Source: Chryseobacterium herbae (GTDB lineage: Bacteria; Bacteroidota; Bacteroidia; Flavobacteriales; Weeksellaceae). Taken from it: a DNA stretch of 64,000 nucleotides. Of this stretch, positions 8,462 to 16,774 are shown piece after piece (the stretch's first letter is position 1; the number at the start of each line of letters is the position of its first letter). The position numbers were made by a program, and so were the translations under genes. The notes under the pieces were generated by a model. That model did no database searches. It was not told the DNA's origin and worked only from the letters and a program-made list of their open reading frames with translations. The stretch spans positions 248,001-312,000 of the forward strand of contig NZ_JAOAMU010000004.1 of the NCBI RefSeq assembly GCF_025154075.1, in the 5' to 3' direction.

Positions 8462-9247
8462 ATGAACAAAATCATTTCTTTCTTTTTCTTTTTTGTACTC
8501 GGGTTTTTCGTGTATTATTTCCTTGATCTTTTTTATTTTAAAACCATTCAGACTTTTGTTAGAGAATTGTCCGGAAGTAAAGCTCTCGCTCACGTTGCTG
8601 CCTATTCAGTCACTATGATACCGCTCATCATTACCTTAAAAATCTTATTCCCTAAAAAGAATATGGCTGATCTCTTTTCAATCAACAAATCTGTTTTAAA
8701 AGGTTTCAATCTTGCTTTTATAGGGACACTTCCAATGCTTGCAGGGTATTTAATCAATTTCAGCCTGACTGATAGAATTGATATTCAATCTCTGTTTATC
8801 AATACGATTTCATCTGCATTTTTTGAAGAACTTATTTTCAGAGCATTCCTTATCGGCATCCTGTACAGGTTTAGCAGACTGGGATTTATAACTTCTGCTT
8901 TATTCGGATCATTTCTGTTTGCGCAAGTCCATTTATATCAGGGAAGCACGGGAACGGAAATTATTGAGATATTTCTGATCACCTTTTTCGGATCCGTTTT
9001 TTTCTCATGGGTTTATTTTGAGATGGATTTTAACCTTTGGGCGGCCATATTTCTTCATATTTTAATGAATTTATATTGGGAAATTTTTAATGTTTCGGAA
9101 AATGTTTCAGGAAACCTGTATGGGAATTCATTTAAAATTTTATCCATTCTGTTGATTATAGCCATTATTATCTATAGAAAATACAATAATAAAGTTCTGT
9201 TTCGGATCACTCCAAAAACCCTTTTCACAAAAACTAAAACGGCCTAA
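8462..9247 (+). CDS. CPBP-family intramembrane protease
   Basis: A 261-residue CPBP (Abi) family membrane metalloprotease with about seven helices. The expected motifs are present: E122-E123 and R127 (FFEELIFR), H157 in motif 2 (FLFAQVHLYQG) and H199 with N203 in motif 3 (FLHILMNLY). These glutamate and histidine residues form the presumed active site. Members process prenylated proteins (Rce1) or act in bacteriocin self-immunity. No bacteriocin gene is adjacent; the GG-leader gene lies 4 kb upstream. I start it at ATG 8462, where the hydrophobic N-terminus begins, rather than at an upstream in-frame ATG at 8414. Confidence 0.85.
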   Translation: MNKIISFFFFFVLGFFVYYFLDLFYFKTIQTFVRELSGSKALAHVAAYSVTMIPLIITLKILFPKKNMADLFSINKSVLKGFNLAFIGTLPMLAGYLINFSLTDRIDIQSLFINTISSAFFEELIFRAFLIGILYRFSRLGFITSALFGSFLFAQVHLYQGSTGTEIIEIFLITFFGSVFFSWVYFEMDFNLWAAIFLHILMNLYWEIFNVSENVSGNLYGNSFKILSILLIIAIIIYRKYNNKVLFRITPKTLFTKTKTA

Positions 9248-9261
9248 TCACAAATTTTGCA

Positions 9262-9269
9262 TAATTTTG
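9262..9269 (+). promoter_or_regulatory. -7 box close to the methyltransferase start
   Basis: TAATTTTG ends four bases before ATG 9274, the same arrangement as at rmuC. It suggests a very short or absent 5' leader. Confidence 0.5.
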
Positions 9270-9273
9270 CAGG

Positions 9274-10041
9274 ATGTTGATAGAAAGTTTTCAAAACGAT
9301 AAAATAAAAAATGTCACCAAACTTCTGGCAGACAATCGGTTTCGTAAAAAATCAAAAGTTTTTGTGGTCGAAGGACAGCAGGAAAATGAAAGAGCTCTAC
9401 AGTATGATTTTGAACCTGTAGAGTTTTTTGTCTGTGAAAATATCTTTAAGGGAGTCCTTCCTGAAGGCAGGATTCACCATGTAAGCGAGAAAGTATACGA
9501 AAAAATCGCGTACCGAGGGAATTCGGAAGGGATCATCGGAATTTATAACACCAAAGACAATGTGCTTTCATCGTTTGTTCCTAAAGAAAATTCAACGGTA
9601 ATTATTGTAGAAGGTGTTGAAAAACCTGGAAATCTGGGTGCCATTCTGAGAAGCTGCGAGGCTTTTGGAGTTGATGCTCTGATCGTTGCGGATGGAAAAG
9701 CAGACTTTTATAACCCAAATGTCATACGATCAAGTGTAGGATGCCTGTTCGGAATGGAAGTTTATGATGCTGAAAATGAAGAAACTCTTGAGTTTTTGCA
9801 GAAAAACAACTTCAACATTTATACAACTCTTATGGATGAGACTGCGGAAGACCTATATAAAAGAGATTTCAGGCAACGTTCTGCGGTATTATTCGGAACC
9901 GAGCATTCAGGCTTAAGTGATTTCTGGATTGGAAAAGGAAAAAATACACTGATACCGATGGCGGGAAGTATTGATTCATTGAATTTAAGTAATGCGGTGG
10001 CTATCACATGCTATGAATCATTGAAGCAGAAAAAAGGATAG
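9274..10041 (+). CDS. TrmH/SpoU-family RNA 2'-O-methyltransferase
   Basis: A 255-residue SPOUT-class enzyme that moves a methyl group from S-adenosylmethionine to a ribose 2'-OH in rRNA or tRNA. The N-terminal substrate-binding domain (about 1-95) precedes the knotted catalytic domain. SpoU motifs are visible: VEGVEKPGNLGAILRS (motif 1, about 110-125, with N and R), LFGTEHSGLSDF (motif 2) and IPMAGSIDSLNLSNAVAI (motif 3, with S and N). Length and layout fit RlmB/TsnR-type rRNA enzymes; the exact nucleotide cannot be told from sequence. It faces a convergent gene across a shared terminator. Confidence 0.9.
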   Translation: MLIESFQNDKIKNVTKLLADNRFRKKSKVFVVEGQQENERALQYDFEPVEFFVCENIFKGVLPEGRIHHVSEKVYEKIAYRGNSEGIIGIYNTKDNVLSSFVPKENSTVIIVEGVEKPGNLGAILRSCEAFGVDALIVADGKADFYNPNVIRSSVGCLFGMEVYDAENEETLEFLQKNNFNIYTTLMDETAEDLYKRDFRQRSAVLFGTEHSGLSDFWIGKGKNTLIPMAGSIDSLNLSNAVAITCYESLKQKKG

Positions 10042-10109
10042 ATGGTTGGAAGGGGAAGATTCTGAAAGTTATTGATCTTTTGAATCTTCTACTGCATAAA
10101 GCATAAAAA

Positions 10110-10140
10110 AACCGTCTCACCAGGTGAAACGGTTCTTTTA
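10110..10140. terminator. Bidirectional terminator
   Basis: AACCGTCTCACC and GGTGAAACGGTT form a 12-bp stem with one mismatch. There is an A-run on the left and a T-rich stretch on the right, so it can serve both the methyltransferase gene (+) and the lipoprotein gene (-). Confidence 0.8.
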
Positions 10141-10160
10141 TTGTTAAGCTTAAGCTAAAA

Positions 10161-10502
10161 TTATTTCTTAGCAGCGTCTTTAACTTCTTTAGCAGCTTCT
10201 TTAGAAGCGTCTTTAGCAGCATCAGCAGCACCTTTAGCAGCATCAGCAGCTCCTTTAGCTACGTCTTTAGCAGCATCAGCACCAGCAGCAGTAGTTGCAG
10301 CAGCAGCATCTTTAGTTGCGTTAACAGCAGTAGTTGCAGCAGAATCGATTACTTTAGCAGCAGAATCAGAAACTACAGCAGCAGAATCAGCTACGTTAGC
10401 AGCAGCAGAATCAGTTGCTCCTTCAGTAGAAGTAGCTTCAGTTTTTTTACAAGCAACTAGAGAGATTGCAGCGATAGCAGCTACGAATAATGACTTTTTC
10501 AT
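10161..10502 (-). CDS. Ala/Lys-rich repetitive lipoprotein
   Basis: A 113-residue protein with a lipoprotein signal peptide (lipobox LVAC at about 15-18). After the lipid-bearing Cys the mature part is almost wholly Ala, Lys, Asp, Ser, Thr and Gly. It contains short repeats such as KGAADAAKGAADAAKDASKE, which predict a long amphipathic helix. Such sequences resemble LEA-like or Lpp-like helical lipoproteins, with a structural or stress role by inference only. Low-complexity DNA (GCAGCATCAGCAGC types) makes it prone to repeat-number change. It has its own promoter box and terminator and is probably abundant. Confidence 0.8.
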   Translation of the reverse strand: MKKSLFVAAIAAISLVACKKTEATSTEGATDSAAANVADSAAVVSDSAAKVIDSAATTAVNATKDAAAATTAAGADAAKDVAKGAADAAKGAADAAKDASKEAAKEVKDAAKK

Positions 10503-10571
10503 AATAAATTAAATTTAATTTTGTTAATATTGTTTTTATAAATTTTCTTCTGTTCTGTTATTTGAACAAGA

Positions 10572-10579
10572 CAAAGGTA
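10572..10579 (-). promoter_or_regulatory. -7 promoter box of the Ala-rich lipoprotein
   Basis: On the minus strand this reads TACCTTTG, a full match to TAnnTTTG, about 70 bases upstream of the ATG at 10502. Confidence 0.6.
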
Positions 10580-10684
10580 GACCAGATAAGAAAGTTGTTT
10601 ATGAAAAATAATTGTAATACATTTGTAAAATAGTTTTACAAACAAACAAAGCTGATAATCAACAATTTAATTATTTTATAAAAA

Positions 10685-11866
10685 TTGACAGATTTAGATC
10701 TATTGCATTTTGAACAGCTAAAAAAAGACGTTCAGACCGAATATTTAAAAAAATCCACCCCTTCCCATGATGATATTTCAAAATGGAAGGGGATAGATAT
10801 TATATATTTCCAGGAAGACCTTCGCAAAAAAGCCAAAGGCAACATCAGTGAAAAGTCATTTTACACCTATTTCAAAACTTCACCGGTTACCAAATTACCA
10901 AGAATTGACATGCTCAATTTATTGAGTATTTATGCGGGATACGAATCATGGTACGACTTCAAAAAACAGCATCTTTTTGCAGGTGAATTACTGCTTGAAA
11001 ATGAAGATCTTGAGGAAGAAGAAATCGAAGAATTAGAAAAAACAGTTGCTGCAGCGCCTGATCTTCCAAAAAGTGAGATTCCAGCAAAAAAAATAGAACA
11101 TCTGCCTCAGGAAAACGTTGATTTACAAAAATCAAATACTGAAAATCAAATAATTACACAAAAAACAGCACCAACAAACAATGTAGAAATACAACCTGTA
11201 GTAATTAGAAAGAATTTCTTTAAAAAGAATGCCTGGGCTATCATTACTTCTATTTTAATTACCCTTACCGGAATTCTTGGTTTCAAGGACGAAATATTTT
11301 CAAAAACTTATAAATATTGTTTTACGGACAAAGATCGTGGCGTTTCCGTTATCAATACTCTTGAAATAAGAGTGATTAAGGAAAATGAATCTCCACTTTT
11401 CTTTAAAATCAAACCGGGAGAATGTTTTTATTATTCTACTAAGGATAAAAATATAAAAATGCAGATCAGTGCTCCGTTCTATGAGTATCTGGAAGTCAAC
11501 CGAAACCTTGAAAATGCTCCTGCTGAAGAAATGATCGAGCTGAAACCGGATGATTATAAAATGGCAGCCTACTACTTCTCCATTAAGGATGTAAAAGGAG
11601 GAAATCCTGAAGAACAGATCGCTCTGATCAAGCAGAAAAGAAATCAACTGGAGAATCTGATCAGTAACAGTGCCATTATTTACCAGGTATACGACAACAA
11701 AACCTACGGTATAGAAAGACTTGATAAACAAAGATACATTACCTTGGTAACAACCCCTACTACATCTCTGAAAAACCTTAATGTCATAGAGATGAAGAAA
11801 GACAGTAAAGGAAAAATAGTATCTATTAAATTTAAAATTGCATCCACAGATGAAGAGAATAAATAA
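10685..11866 (+). CDS. Single-pass membrane protein of unknown function
   Basis: I do not recognise this 393-residue protein. The start is a TTG; the first in-frame ATG would remove about 80 conserved-looking residues. Residues 1-105 are soluble, with a helical pattern (DLRKKAKGNISEKSFYTYF, then MLNLLSIYAGYESWYDF) that could be a DNA- or protein-binding domain. Next come an acidic linker and a Gln/Thr-rich linker, one membrane helix at about 183-202, and an exported C-terminal domain of about 190 residues. That layout, cytoplasmic domain-helix-periplasmic domain, resembles ToxR-type or anti-sigma sensors, an inference only. The next gene overlaps it by 17 bases. Confidence 0.6.
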   Translation: MTDLDLLHFEQLKKDVQTEYLKKSTPSHDDISKWKGIDIIYFQEDLRKKAKGNISEKSFYTYFKTSPVTKLPRIDMLNLLSIYAGYESWYDFKKQHLFAGELLLENEDLEEEEIEELEKTVAAAPDLPKSEIPAKKIEHLPQENVDLQKSNTENQIITQKTAPTNNVEIQPVVIRKNFFKKNAWAIITSILITLTGILGFKDEIFSKTYKYCFTDKDRGVSVINTLEIRVIKENESPLFFKIKPGECFYYSTKDKNIKMQISAPFYEYLEVNRNLENAPAEEMIELKPDDYKMAAYYFSIKDVKGGNPEEQIALIKQKRNQLENLISNSAIIYQVYDNKTYGIERLDKQRYITLVTTPTTSLKNLNVIEMKKDSKGKIVSIKFKIASTDEENK

Positions 11867-12431
11867 GTTTTTAATTTTCGCAGTACTTTTTTTAGCATTT
11901 GTTTCCTGCAATAATAAAAAGACTGAAGTAAGCGATCTGGATAAACTGAGAAACAGCACCAATGTAAAAAGCTATCCGGCAGTACAGATGGACAGCATGC
12001 AAGCCATTAATTCCATAACAAAACAAAAAGTACAGGAACTTCTTGACCTGTCTACTTTATATTTGTCCGGCAACAGAAATACAGAGATTGATACCGTGAT
12101 TTTTTCACAGATGGAAAGTTATTTTCACAAACCCGACTCTCTTACGTTTAAAAAGCTTTTAAGAGAACTGGACAGTCTGAAAGTAAAATCTGTGAAGGTA
12201 AACAGCCTGAATGTTTACAAAGAATTCTATAAAAAGGATACATTGGATTACGCTAAATTCAATCTGGAATATTTTGATGCAAAAAATAAATCTTTGGGAA
12301 CTTTTGAAAAAAACGCCCAATACATTTTACTTTCCACCCCGATGATTAAAAAAGAATTTAAATTTTATTTCTTAGATTTCTATTCTGCTCCATTGAAGAA
12401 AGACAGCACCTCAGTGGGAGTTACCAAATAA
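11850..12431 (+). CDS. Lipoprotein, unknown function
   Basis: A 193-residue protein with a lipoprotein signal (AFVSC lipobox, Cys at about 20). I start it at ATG 11850, inside the end of the upstream gene, because the hydrophobic signal begins there; a TTG at 11838 is also in frame. The mature part is helical and charged with no recognised domain. The overlap with the single-pass membrane gene implies translational coupling, so the two products may work together at the envelope. Its 3' end overlaps the convergent cyclo-ligase gene by 52 bases. Confidence 0.65.
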   Translation: MKRINKFLIFAVLFLAFVSCNNKKTEVSDLDKLRNSTNVKSYPAVQMDSMQAINSITKQKVQELLDLSTLYLSGNRNTEIDTVIFSQMESYFHKPDSLTFKKLLRELDSLKVKSVKVNSLNVYKEFYKKDTLDYAKFNLEYFDAKNKSLGTFEKNAQYILLSTPMIKKEFKFYFLDFYSAPLKKDSTSVGVTK

Positions 12432-12955
12432 TCTAGGGGAATATCATTTTCCCAGACATCATCAATAGATTCATCCGGACCGAAATAATTAGCACCAATT
12501 TTTTTGGATGCCGCAGAAATACTTTGGAAAAATCCGTCGTAAAAGCCTTTTCCATAGCCTACTCTATTTCCTTTATGATCGCAATACAATAAAGGTGTGA
12601 TTACAAAATCAAAATGAAGTTCTCCGGAATCTTTATTGGAAACGGGCTCGGAAATGCCCCACCTGCTGGTTTCAAATACAGTATCTTCAGTAATTTCTAC
12701 GGAGATAAGATCATCTGCCACAACTTTAGGAACGAAAACACGGATACCCTTCGCTAAAAAAGCATTAATAAAGATTTCTGTATCTATTTCATTGAACTTT
12801 TTGATTGGCATAAATACATGTACCTTCTGCCCTTTTTCAGGCCTGAAATAATCTAGAAAATGATTTAATATTTTCCCGGATAACAAGAAAGCCTCATCAA
12901 CTGACAAGGCTTTTCTTTTCTCCATATATTTTTTTCTAAGCTCAGCTTTTAGCAT
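12380..12955 (-). CDS. 5-formyltetrahydrofolate cyclo-ligase
   Basis: This enzyme (MTHFS, YgfA/FAU1 family) uses ATP to convert 5-formyl-THF to 5,10-methenyl-THF in one-carbon metabolism. The 191-residue length is typical. Visible signatures are the basic N-terminal LRKKYMEKRKAL segment that binds ATP and the C-terminal GYGKGFYDGFF motif (about 137-147), the family hallmark. It starts 12 bases after trhO on the same strand and is probably co-transcribed with it. Its last 52 bases overlap the convergent lipoprotein gene. Confidence 0.92.
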   Translation of the reverse strand: MLKAELRKKYMEKRKALSVDEAFLLSGKILNHFLDYFRPEKGQKVHVFMPIKKFNEIDTEIFINAFLAKGIRVFVPKVVADDLISVEITEDTVFETSRWGISEPVSNKDSGELHFDFVITPLLYCDHKGNRVGYGKGFYDGFFQSISAASKKIGANYFGPDESIDDVWENDIPLDYLVTPTEVLSFFNGAE

Positions 12956-12967
12956 GACTCAATCGTT

Positions 12968-14338
12968 TTATACGTTTTCAGAGGGCTGTATAATTTTATA
13001 CAATTTATCAGACAAACGGACTCTGAACGGAATTTCAAAAGTGATCTGATCTCCTTTTTTAGCCGTTTCACAAGGACCTCCATTTACATGAATTTCAGTA
13101 ATGGTAAGTTCCTGCTCACCGGTTGTCGGTCCTGAAATCAAGACTTTGTCGCCTATTGAAAGTTCTTTGTTTTCAATTAAAAACTGTCCGATTTTCGATT
13201 TTGTATAATAATGTTCTGCCTTTCCAACCAGTACTTTTTTAATGGCTATTTTCTGGCGGATATTTTTGGCTTCAACTTTCGCTAAAGGTTTATCAGGTAA
13301 ATCTCCTGAATTTTTAAATTTCAGAGCATCAGATTTTCCTTTTCTGAAAACCTTATTTCCAACCTGTACTCCTTTTCTTAGTTCTAACTGTTCAGCTAAA
13401 GGTAAATGACTGATATCCAGACATTCTGTAGAACAACAGTTTTCCATGGCTTCTTTACATTCGTCACATTGAATAAACAATAAATGACAGGCATCATTGG
13501 AACAGTTGGTATGGTTGTCACAAGGTTTCCCACACTGATGACACTGCGAAATAATATCTTCTGTAATTCGTTCCCCTAATCGGTGATCAAACACAAAGTT
13601 CTTTCCGATAAATTTACTTTCAATACCTTCTTCTTTGATCTGACGGGTATATTCAATAATTCCGCCTTCCAGTTGGTACACATTTTTAAAGCCCTGGTGT
13701 TTGAAATAGGCACTGGCTTTTTCACAACGAATTCCGCCGGTGCAGTACATCAATAGATTTTTATCTTCTTTAAAATCCTGTAACTGCTCGTTGATAATTG
13801 GTAAACTTTCTCTGAAATTTTCCACATCAGGAGTAATAGCTCCTTCGAAATGCCCTACTTCACTTTCGTAGTGATTTCTGAAATCTACGACAATCGTATT
13901 GGGATCTTCAAGTAAATTATTAAATTCCTGTGCTTTTAAGTGAATTCCTTTATTGGTTACATCAAAAGAATCGTCATTCAAACCATCGGCAACGATTTTA
14001 TGTCTCACTTTGATGGTCAGCTTTAAAAAAGAATAATCATCCTGGTCAACCGCTACATTCAGACGGATTCCTTTCATAAAATCATATACTTCCAGTGTAT
14101 CACGAAACGCCTCAAACTGATCCGCAGGAACACTCATCTGAGCATTAATTCCTTCATGAGCAACATAGATACGGCCAAGTGCATCAAGGGCATTCCAGGC
14201 TATAAATAATTCGTCGCGAAATTGTTTGGGATCTTTAATTTTGGCATACGCATAGAAAGACAATGTAAGGCGTTCCTTACCAGCTTCATCAATAAGTTGA
14301 GCTCTTTCTTCTGCGCTTAAGGTGTTATACAGTTGCAT
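12968..14338 (-). CDS. trhO: tRNA uridine-34 hydroxylase TrhO with extra C-terminal barrel
   Basis: TrhO (YceA) hydroxylates wobble uridine 34 of tRNAs to 5-hydroxyuridine using oxygen. An N-terminal acylphosphatase-like domain (about 20-120) is followed by a rhodanese domain with the active Cys199 in MYCTGGIRCEKA, then the Cys-rich region typical of TrhO (about 266-306, CHQCGKPC and CDEC). At 456 residues it is about 100 longer than E. coli TrhO. The extra C-terminus (about 366-452: VGKAEHYYTKSKIGQ, SIGDKVLISGP, AKKGDQITFEI) looks like the EF-Tu domain-2-like barrel at the end of U32 peptidases such as TrhP. That resemblance is by eye. Confidence 0.88.
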   Translation of the reverse strand: MQLYNTLSAEERAQLIDEAGKERLTLSFYAYAKIKDPKQFRDELFIAWNALDALGRIYVAHEGINAQMSVPADQFEAFRDTLEVYDFMKGIRLNVAVDQDDYSFLKLTIKVRHKIVADGLNDDSFDVTNKGIHLKAQEFNNLLEDPNTIVVDFRNHYESEVGHFEGAITPDVENFRESLPIINEQLQDFKEDKNLLMYCTGGIRCEKASAYFKHQGFKNVYQLEGGIIEYTRQIKEEGIESKFIGKNFVFDHRLGERITEDIISQCHQCGKPCDNHTNCSNDACHLLFIQCDECKEAMENCCSTECLDISHLPLAEQLELRKGVQVGNKVFRKGKSDALKFKNSGDLPDKPLAKVEAKNIRQKIAIKKVLVGKAEHYYTKSKIGQFLIENKELSIGDKVLISGPTTGEQELTITEIHVNGGPCETAKKGDQITFEIPFRVRLSDKLYKIIQPSENV

Positions 14339-14672
14339 GCTATAAACGTTTTAAGTGAGAAAAATATTTTTGCAAATATAATGATTTTTCAATTGAATGA
14401 CTTTGTCATGATATGAGTCATGAACAGGAAGTAATGATGAATGAGTTACCGGATGATGATGAATGAAAGACTTTCAGATAAATTTTCGTACCTTAATCAT
14501 GACATTTTATCCTTCTCCAGCTTACAAAATGTCACATTTTGGCTTTAATATTTTTTTAAGTTTTGTTAATACATTATTCGTAATTATGACATAATGCATA
14601 AAATGACATAATAGCCGTTAAATTTTAGTTAAAATTGAAACACAGTATGCTAATTGCTTACTTATTTAGCAT
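14339..14672. other. Intergenic region between trhO and htrA with operator-like repeats
   Basis: No gene is seen here. It holds a perfect 17-bp palindrome CAAAATGTCACATTTTG (14525-14541) and two direct copies of ATGACATAAT (near 14586 and 14603). Both lie upstream of the htrA promoter and are candidate regulator sites. Confidence 0.5.
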
Positions 14673-14680
14673 TAAATTTG
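14673..14680 (+). promoter_or_regulatory. -7 promoter box of htrA
   Basis: TAAATTTG matches TAnnTTTG. A TTG at 14654-14656, 16 bases upstream, may be the -33 element. The ATG is 49 bases downstream. Confidence 0.6.
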
Positions 14681-14729
14681 TTTACGTTAAAACAAAAAAA
14701 ATCAATAAATAAAAAAAGAAAGATATACA

Positions 14730-16256
14730 ATGAAGAGTACTTTAAAAAAACTATTACCATTTGCAGTAGTGGGAATTGTCTCCGGAGCTACTACCGTTGG
14801 GACATTACAATATTTCGGTCAGCATTCCAACAATGGCGACCAGTCTTACTTCACCACAGCAGCACCTAATGCATCATTCGTAGGAATGAACACCGGAACT
14901 GTGGGTGATGATTTCGTAAAGGCTTCAAAAACGACTGTTCCAGCCGTAGTAACGATTAAAAACTATCAGAGCAGATCAACGAACAGAGCTTCGGAACAGG
15001 ATCTCTTTGATTACTTCTTCGGAGATCCTTTCGGAGGAAGAGGACAGCAGAGACAGAAGCAGCAAGCTCCCGATAATATGCCATCGGGAATGGGATCCGG
15101 GGTGATCATCTCACCGGACGGATATATCATCTCCAACAACCACGTGGTAGCAGGAGCGAATAAACTGGAAGTTGTTTTAAGCAACAAGAAATCTTATATC
15201 GCAACGCTTGTAGGTACTGACCCGAACACCGATATTTCTTTACTTAAGATCGAAGAAAAAGGGCTTCCTTATTTAAATTTTGCCAATTCAGACAATATTG
15301 AAGTTGGACAATGGGTACTTGCCGTAGGAAATCCACTTGGATTAAATTCTACAGTAACCGCAGGTATTGTTTCAGCTAAAGGAAGAGGAATCGGGATCTT
15401 AGGAGGTCAGGGGAAAGCGACCAACCCAATTGAAAGCTTTATTCAGACCGATGCAGCAATTAACCCGGGTAACTCAGGAGGAGCGCTGGTAAACGTTAAT
15501 GGTGATCTGATCGGGATCAACTCTGCGATCCAGTCTACGACGGGATACTATCAGGGATATGGATTTGCGGTTCCTGCTAACTTAGCAAGAAAAATCGTTG
15601 AGGACATCAAGAAATTCGGAATCGTACAAAGAGGCTTCTTAGGCGTTTCATCATTAGACCTTTCCAGCGATCAGCAGGTAACAGCATACAATAAGCAGTT
15701 TAAAACCACTCTTAAAGTAGGTTCAGGAGTTTATGTGACAGGATTTGGAGATAACAGTGGCGCAGAAGATGCAGGTCTGAAAAAAGGAGATATCATCACT
15801 AAAATTGACACGTACGACATTACAGATTTTGCGGATCTTTCCATGTCTATCGGAAGCAAACGTCCAGGTGATAAAGTTCAGGTAACTTATTCAAGAAATG
15901 GGAAAGAAAGTACGACTACGGTAACGCTTAAAGACCAGAAAGGAGGAACGACCACCAGAACAAAAGCTGATCTGAGCGTAACTGAAAAAATAGGAGCTGA
16001 CTTTGATCCGCTTACTGAAAAGTTCAAAACGGAATACGGACTGAACAGCGGTGTAGTTGCTAAAAACGTAAGCGAAGGAAGCGAAATGGCTAAGATCGGA
16101 ATCGTAGACAACTACATCATTATCGAGATCAATGGTAAACCGGTGAATTCACAGAAAGATGTAGAAAAGGTACTGGATAAATACCAGGGTAATGTACAGG
16201 TGAAGTTTGTGGATGACTACGGAAGAATCTATACCAAAGGTTTCAAAATGCCTTAA
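14730..16256 (+). CDS. Periplasmic serine protease, DegP/HtrA type
   Basis: A 508-residue HtrA protease/chaperone that degrades misfolded envelope proteins. An N-terminal signal/anchor (about 8-28) is followed by a trypsin-like domain with the triad His138 (SNNHVVAG), Asp168 (NTDISLLKI) and Ser249 (NPGNSGGALV). Two PDZ domains follow, at about 290-385 and 410-505. Length and the two-PDZ layout match DegP/DegQ. A Q/R/G-rich stretch at about 100-115 lies in the LA-loop position. It is monocistronic, with its own promoter and a strong terminator. A 17-bp palindrome 190 bases upstream may be involved in regulation. Confidence 0.93.
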   Translation: MKSTLKKLLPFAVVGIVSGATTVGTLQYFGQHSNNGDQSYFTTAAPNASFVGMNTGTVGDDFVKASKTTVPAVVTIKNYQSRSTNRASEQDLFDYFFGDPFGGRGQQRQKQQAPDNMPSGMGSGVIISPDGYIISNNHVVAGANKLEVVLSNKKSYIATLVGTDPNTDISLLKIEEKGLPYLNFANSDNIEVGQWVLAVGNPLGLNSTVTAGIVSAKGRGIGILGGQGKATNPIESFIQTDAAINPGNSGGALVNVNGDLIGINSAIQSTTGYYQGYGFAVPANLARKIVEDIKKFGIVQRGFLGVSSLDLSSDQQVTAYNKQFKTTLKVGSGVYVTGFGDNSGAEDAGLKKGDIITKIDTYDITDFADLSMSIGSKRPGDKVQVTYSRNGKESTTTVTLKDQKGGTTTRTKADLSVTEKIGADFDPLTEKFKTEYGLNSGVVAKNVSEGSEMAKIGIVDNYIIIEINGKPVNSQKDVEKVLDKYQGNVQVKFVDDYGRIYTKGFKMP

Positions 16257-16285
16257 TAAATTACAGACAATAGTCTTTTCATATC

Positions 16286-16320
16286 AAAAAAAACGCTGCA
16301 GAATCTGCAGCGTTTTTTTT
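16286..16320. terminator. Bidirectional terminator after htrA
   Basis: AAACGCTGCAG and CTGCAGCGTTT form an 11-bp perfect stem with a three-base loop, flanked by an A-run and a T-run of eight. It serves htrA (+) and, in reverse, the convergent membrane gene, whose stop codon lies in the T-run. Confidence 0.88.
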
Positions 16321-16774
16321 ATTTGGTTTTATTCATTTTCTCAGCGATCCTTTTTTTCTTGTTCCGCTCATAAATAACTTCTACAATCTTTCCTCCTATC
16401 CACGAGAACGGGAAAAATGTAAGGAAAATAGAAATCTTATAAAACGTAGGATGGTATGGAAATATAATAACATCCAGCATGGCAATGAAAAGCATAATGA
16501 AGCCGATAAGAATAGCATAAGCCACTTTAGCGTACTTCACGATAAGAGCAGTAGCTACTCCCCCAATCGTAGATCCAAGCCCGGAAATAAACAGCAGAAA
16601 CCCAAAAAATGCATTATCATTTTTCATGCTGAAAAGAAATCTCTGCCAGTGCTCAAAAGGGGCAAAAGCTTCGAAAGTGATCCATTGCGGAAACACCCTT
16701 ATACCAAGAGTGATAATAAGCCCCGCTATACCAAGACCTACCAGAACCGCAACTGTATTTCTAATAAAATTCAT
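16319..16774 (-). CDS. Small four-helix membrane protein
   Basis: A 151-residue membrane protein with four predicted helices (about 7-25, 53-72, 76-100 and 108-127) and a Lys/Arg-rich cytoplasmic tail (RNKKKRIAEKMNK). No family is recognised with certainty. Its start overlaps the ridA stop by one base (TAATG), so it is translationally coupled to ridA. Function unknown. Confidence 0.7.
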   Translation of the reverse strand: MNFIRNTVAVLVGLGIAGLIITLGIRVFPQWITFEAFAPFEHWQRFLFSMKNDNAFFGFLLFISGLGSTIGGVATALIVKYAKVAYAILIGFIMLFIAMLDVIIFPYHPTFYKISIFLTFFPFSWIGGKIVEVIYERNKKKRIAEKMNKTK

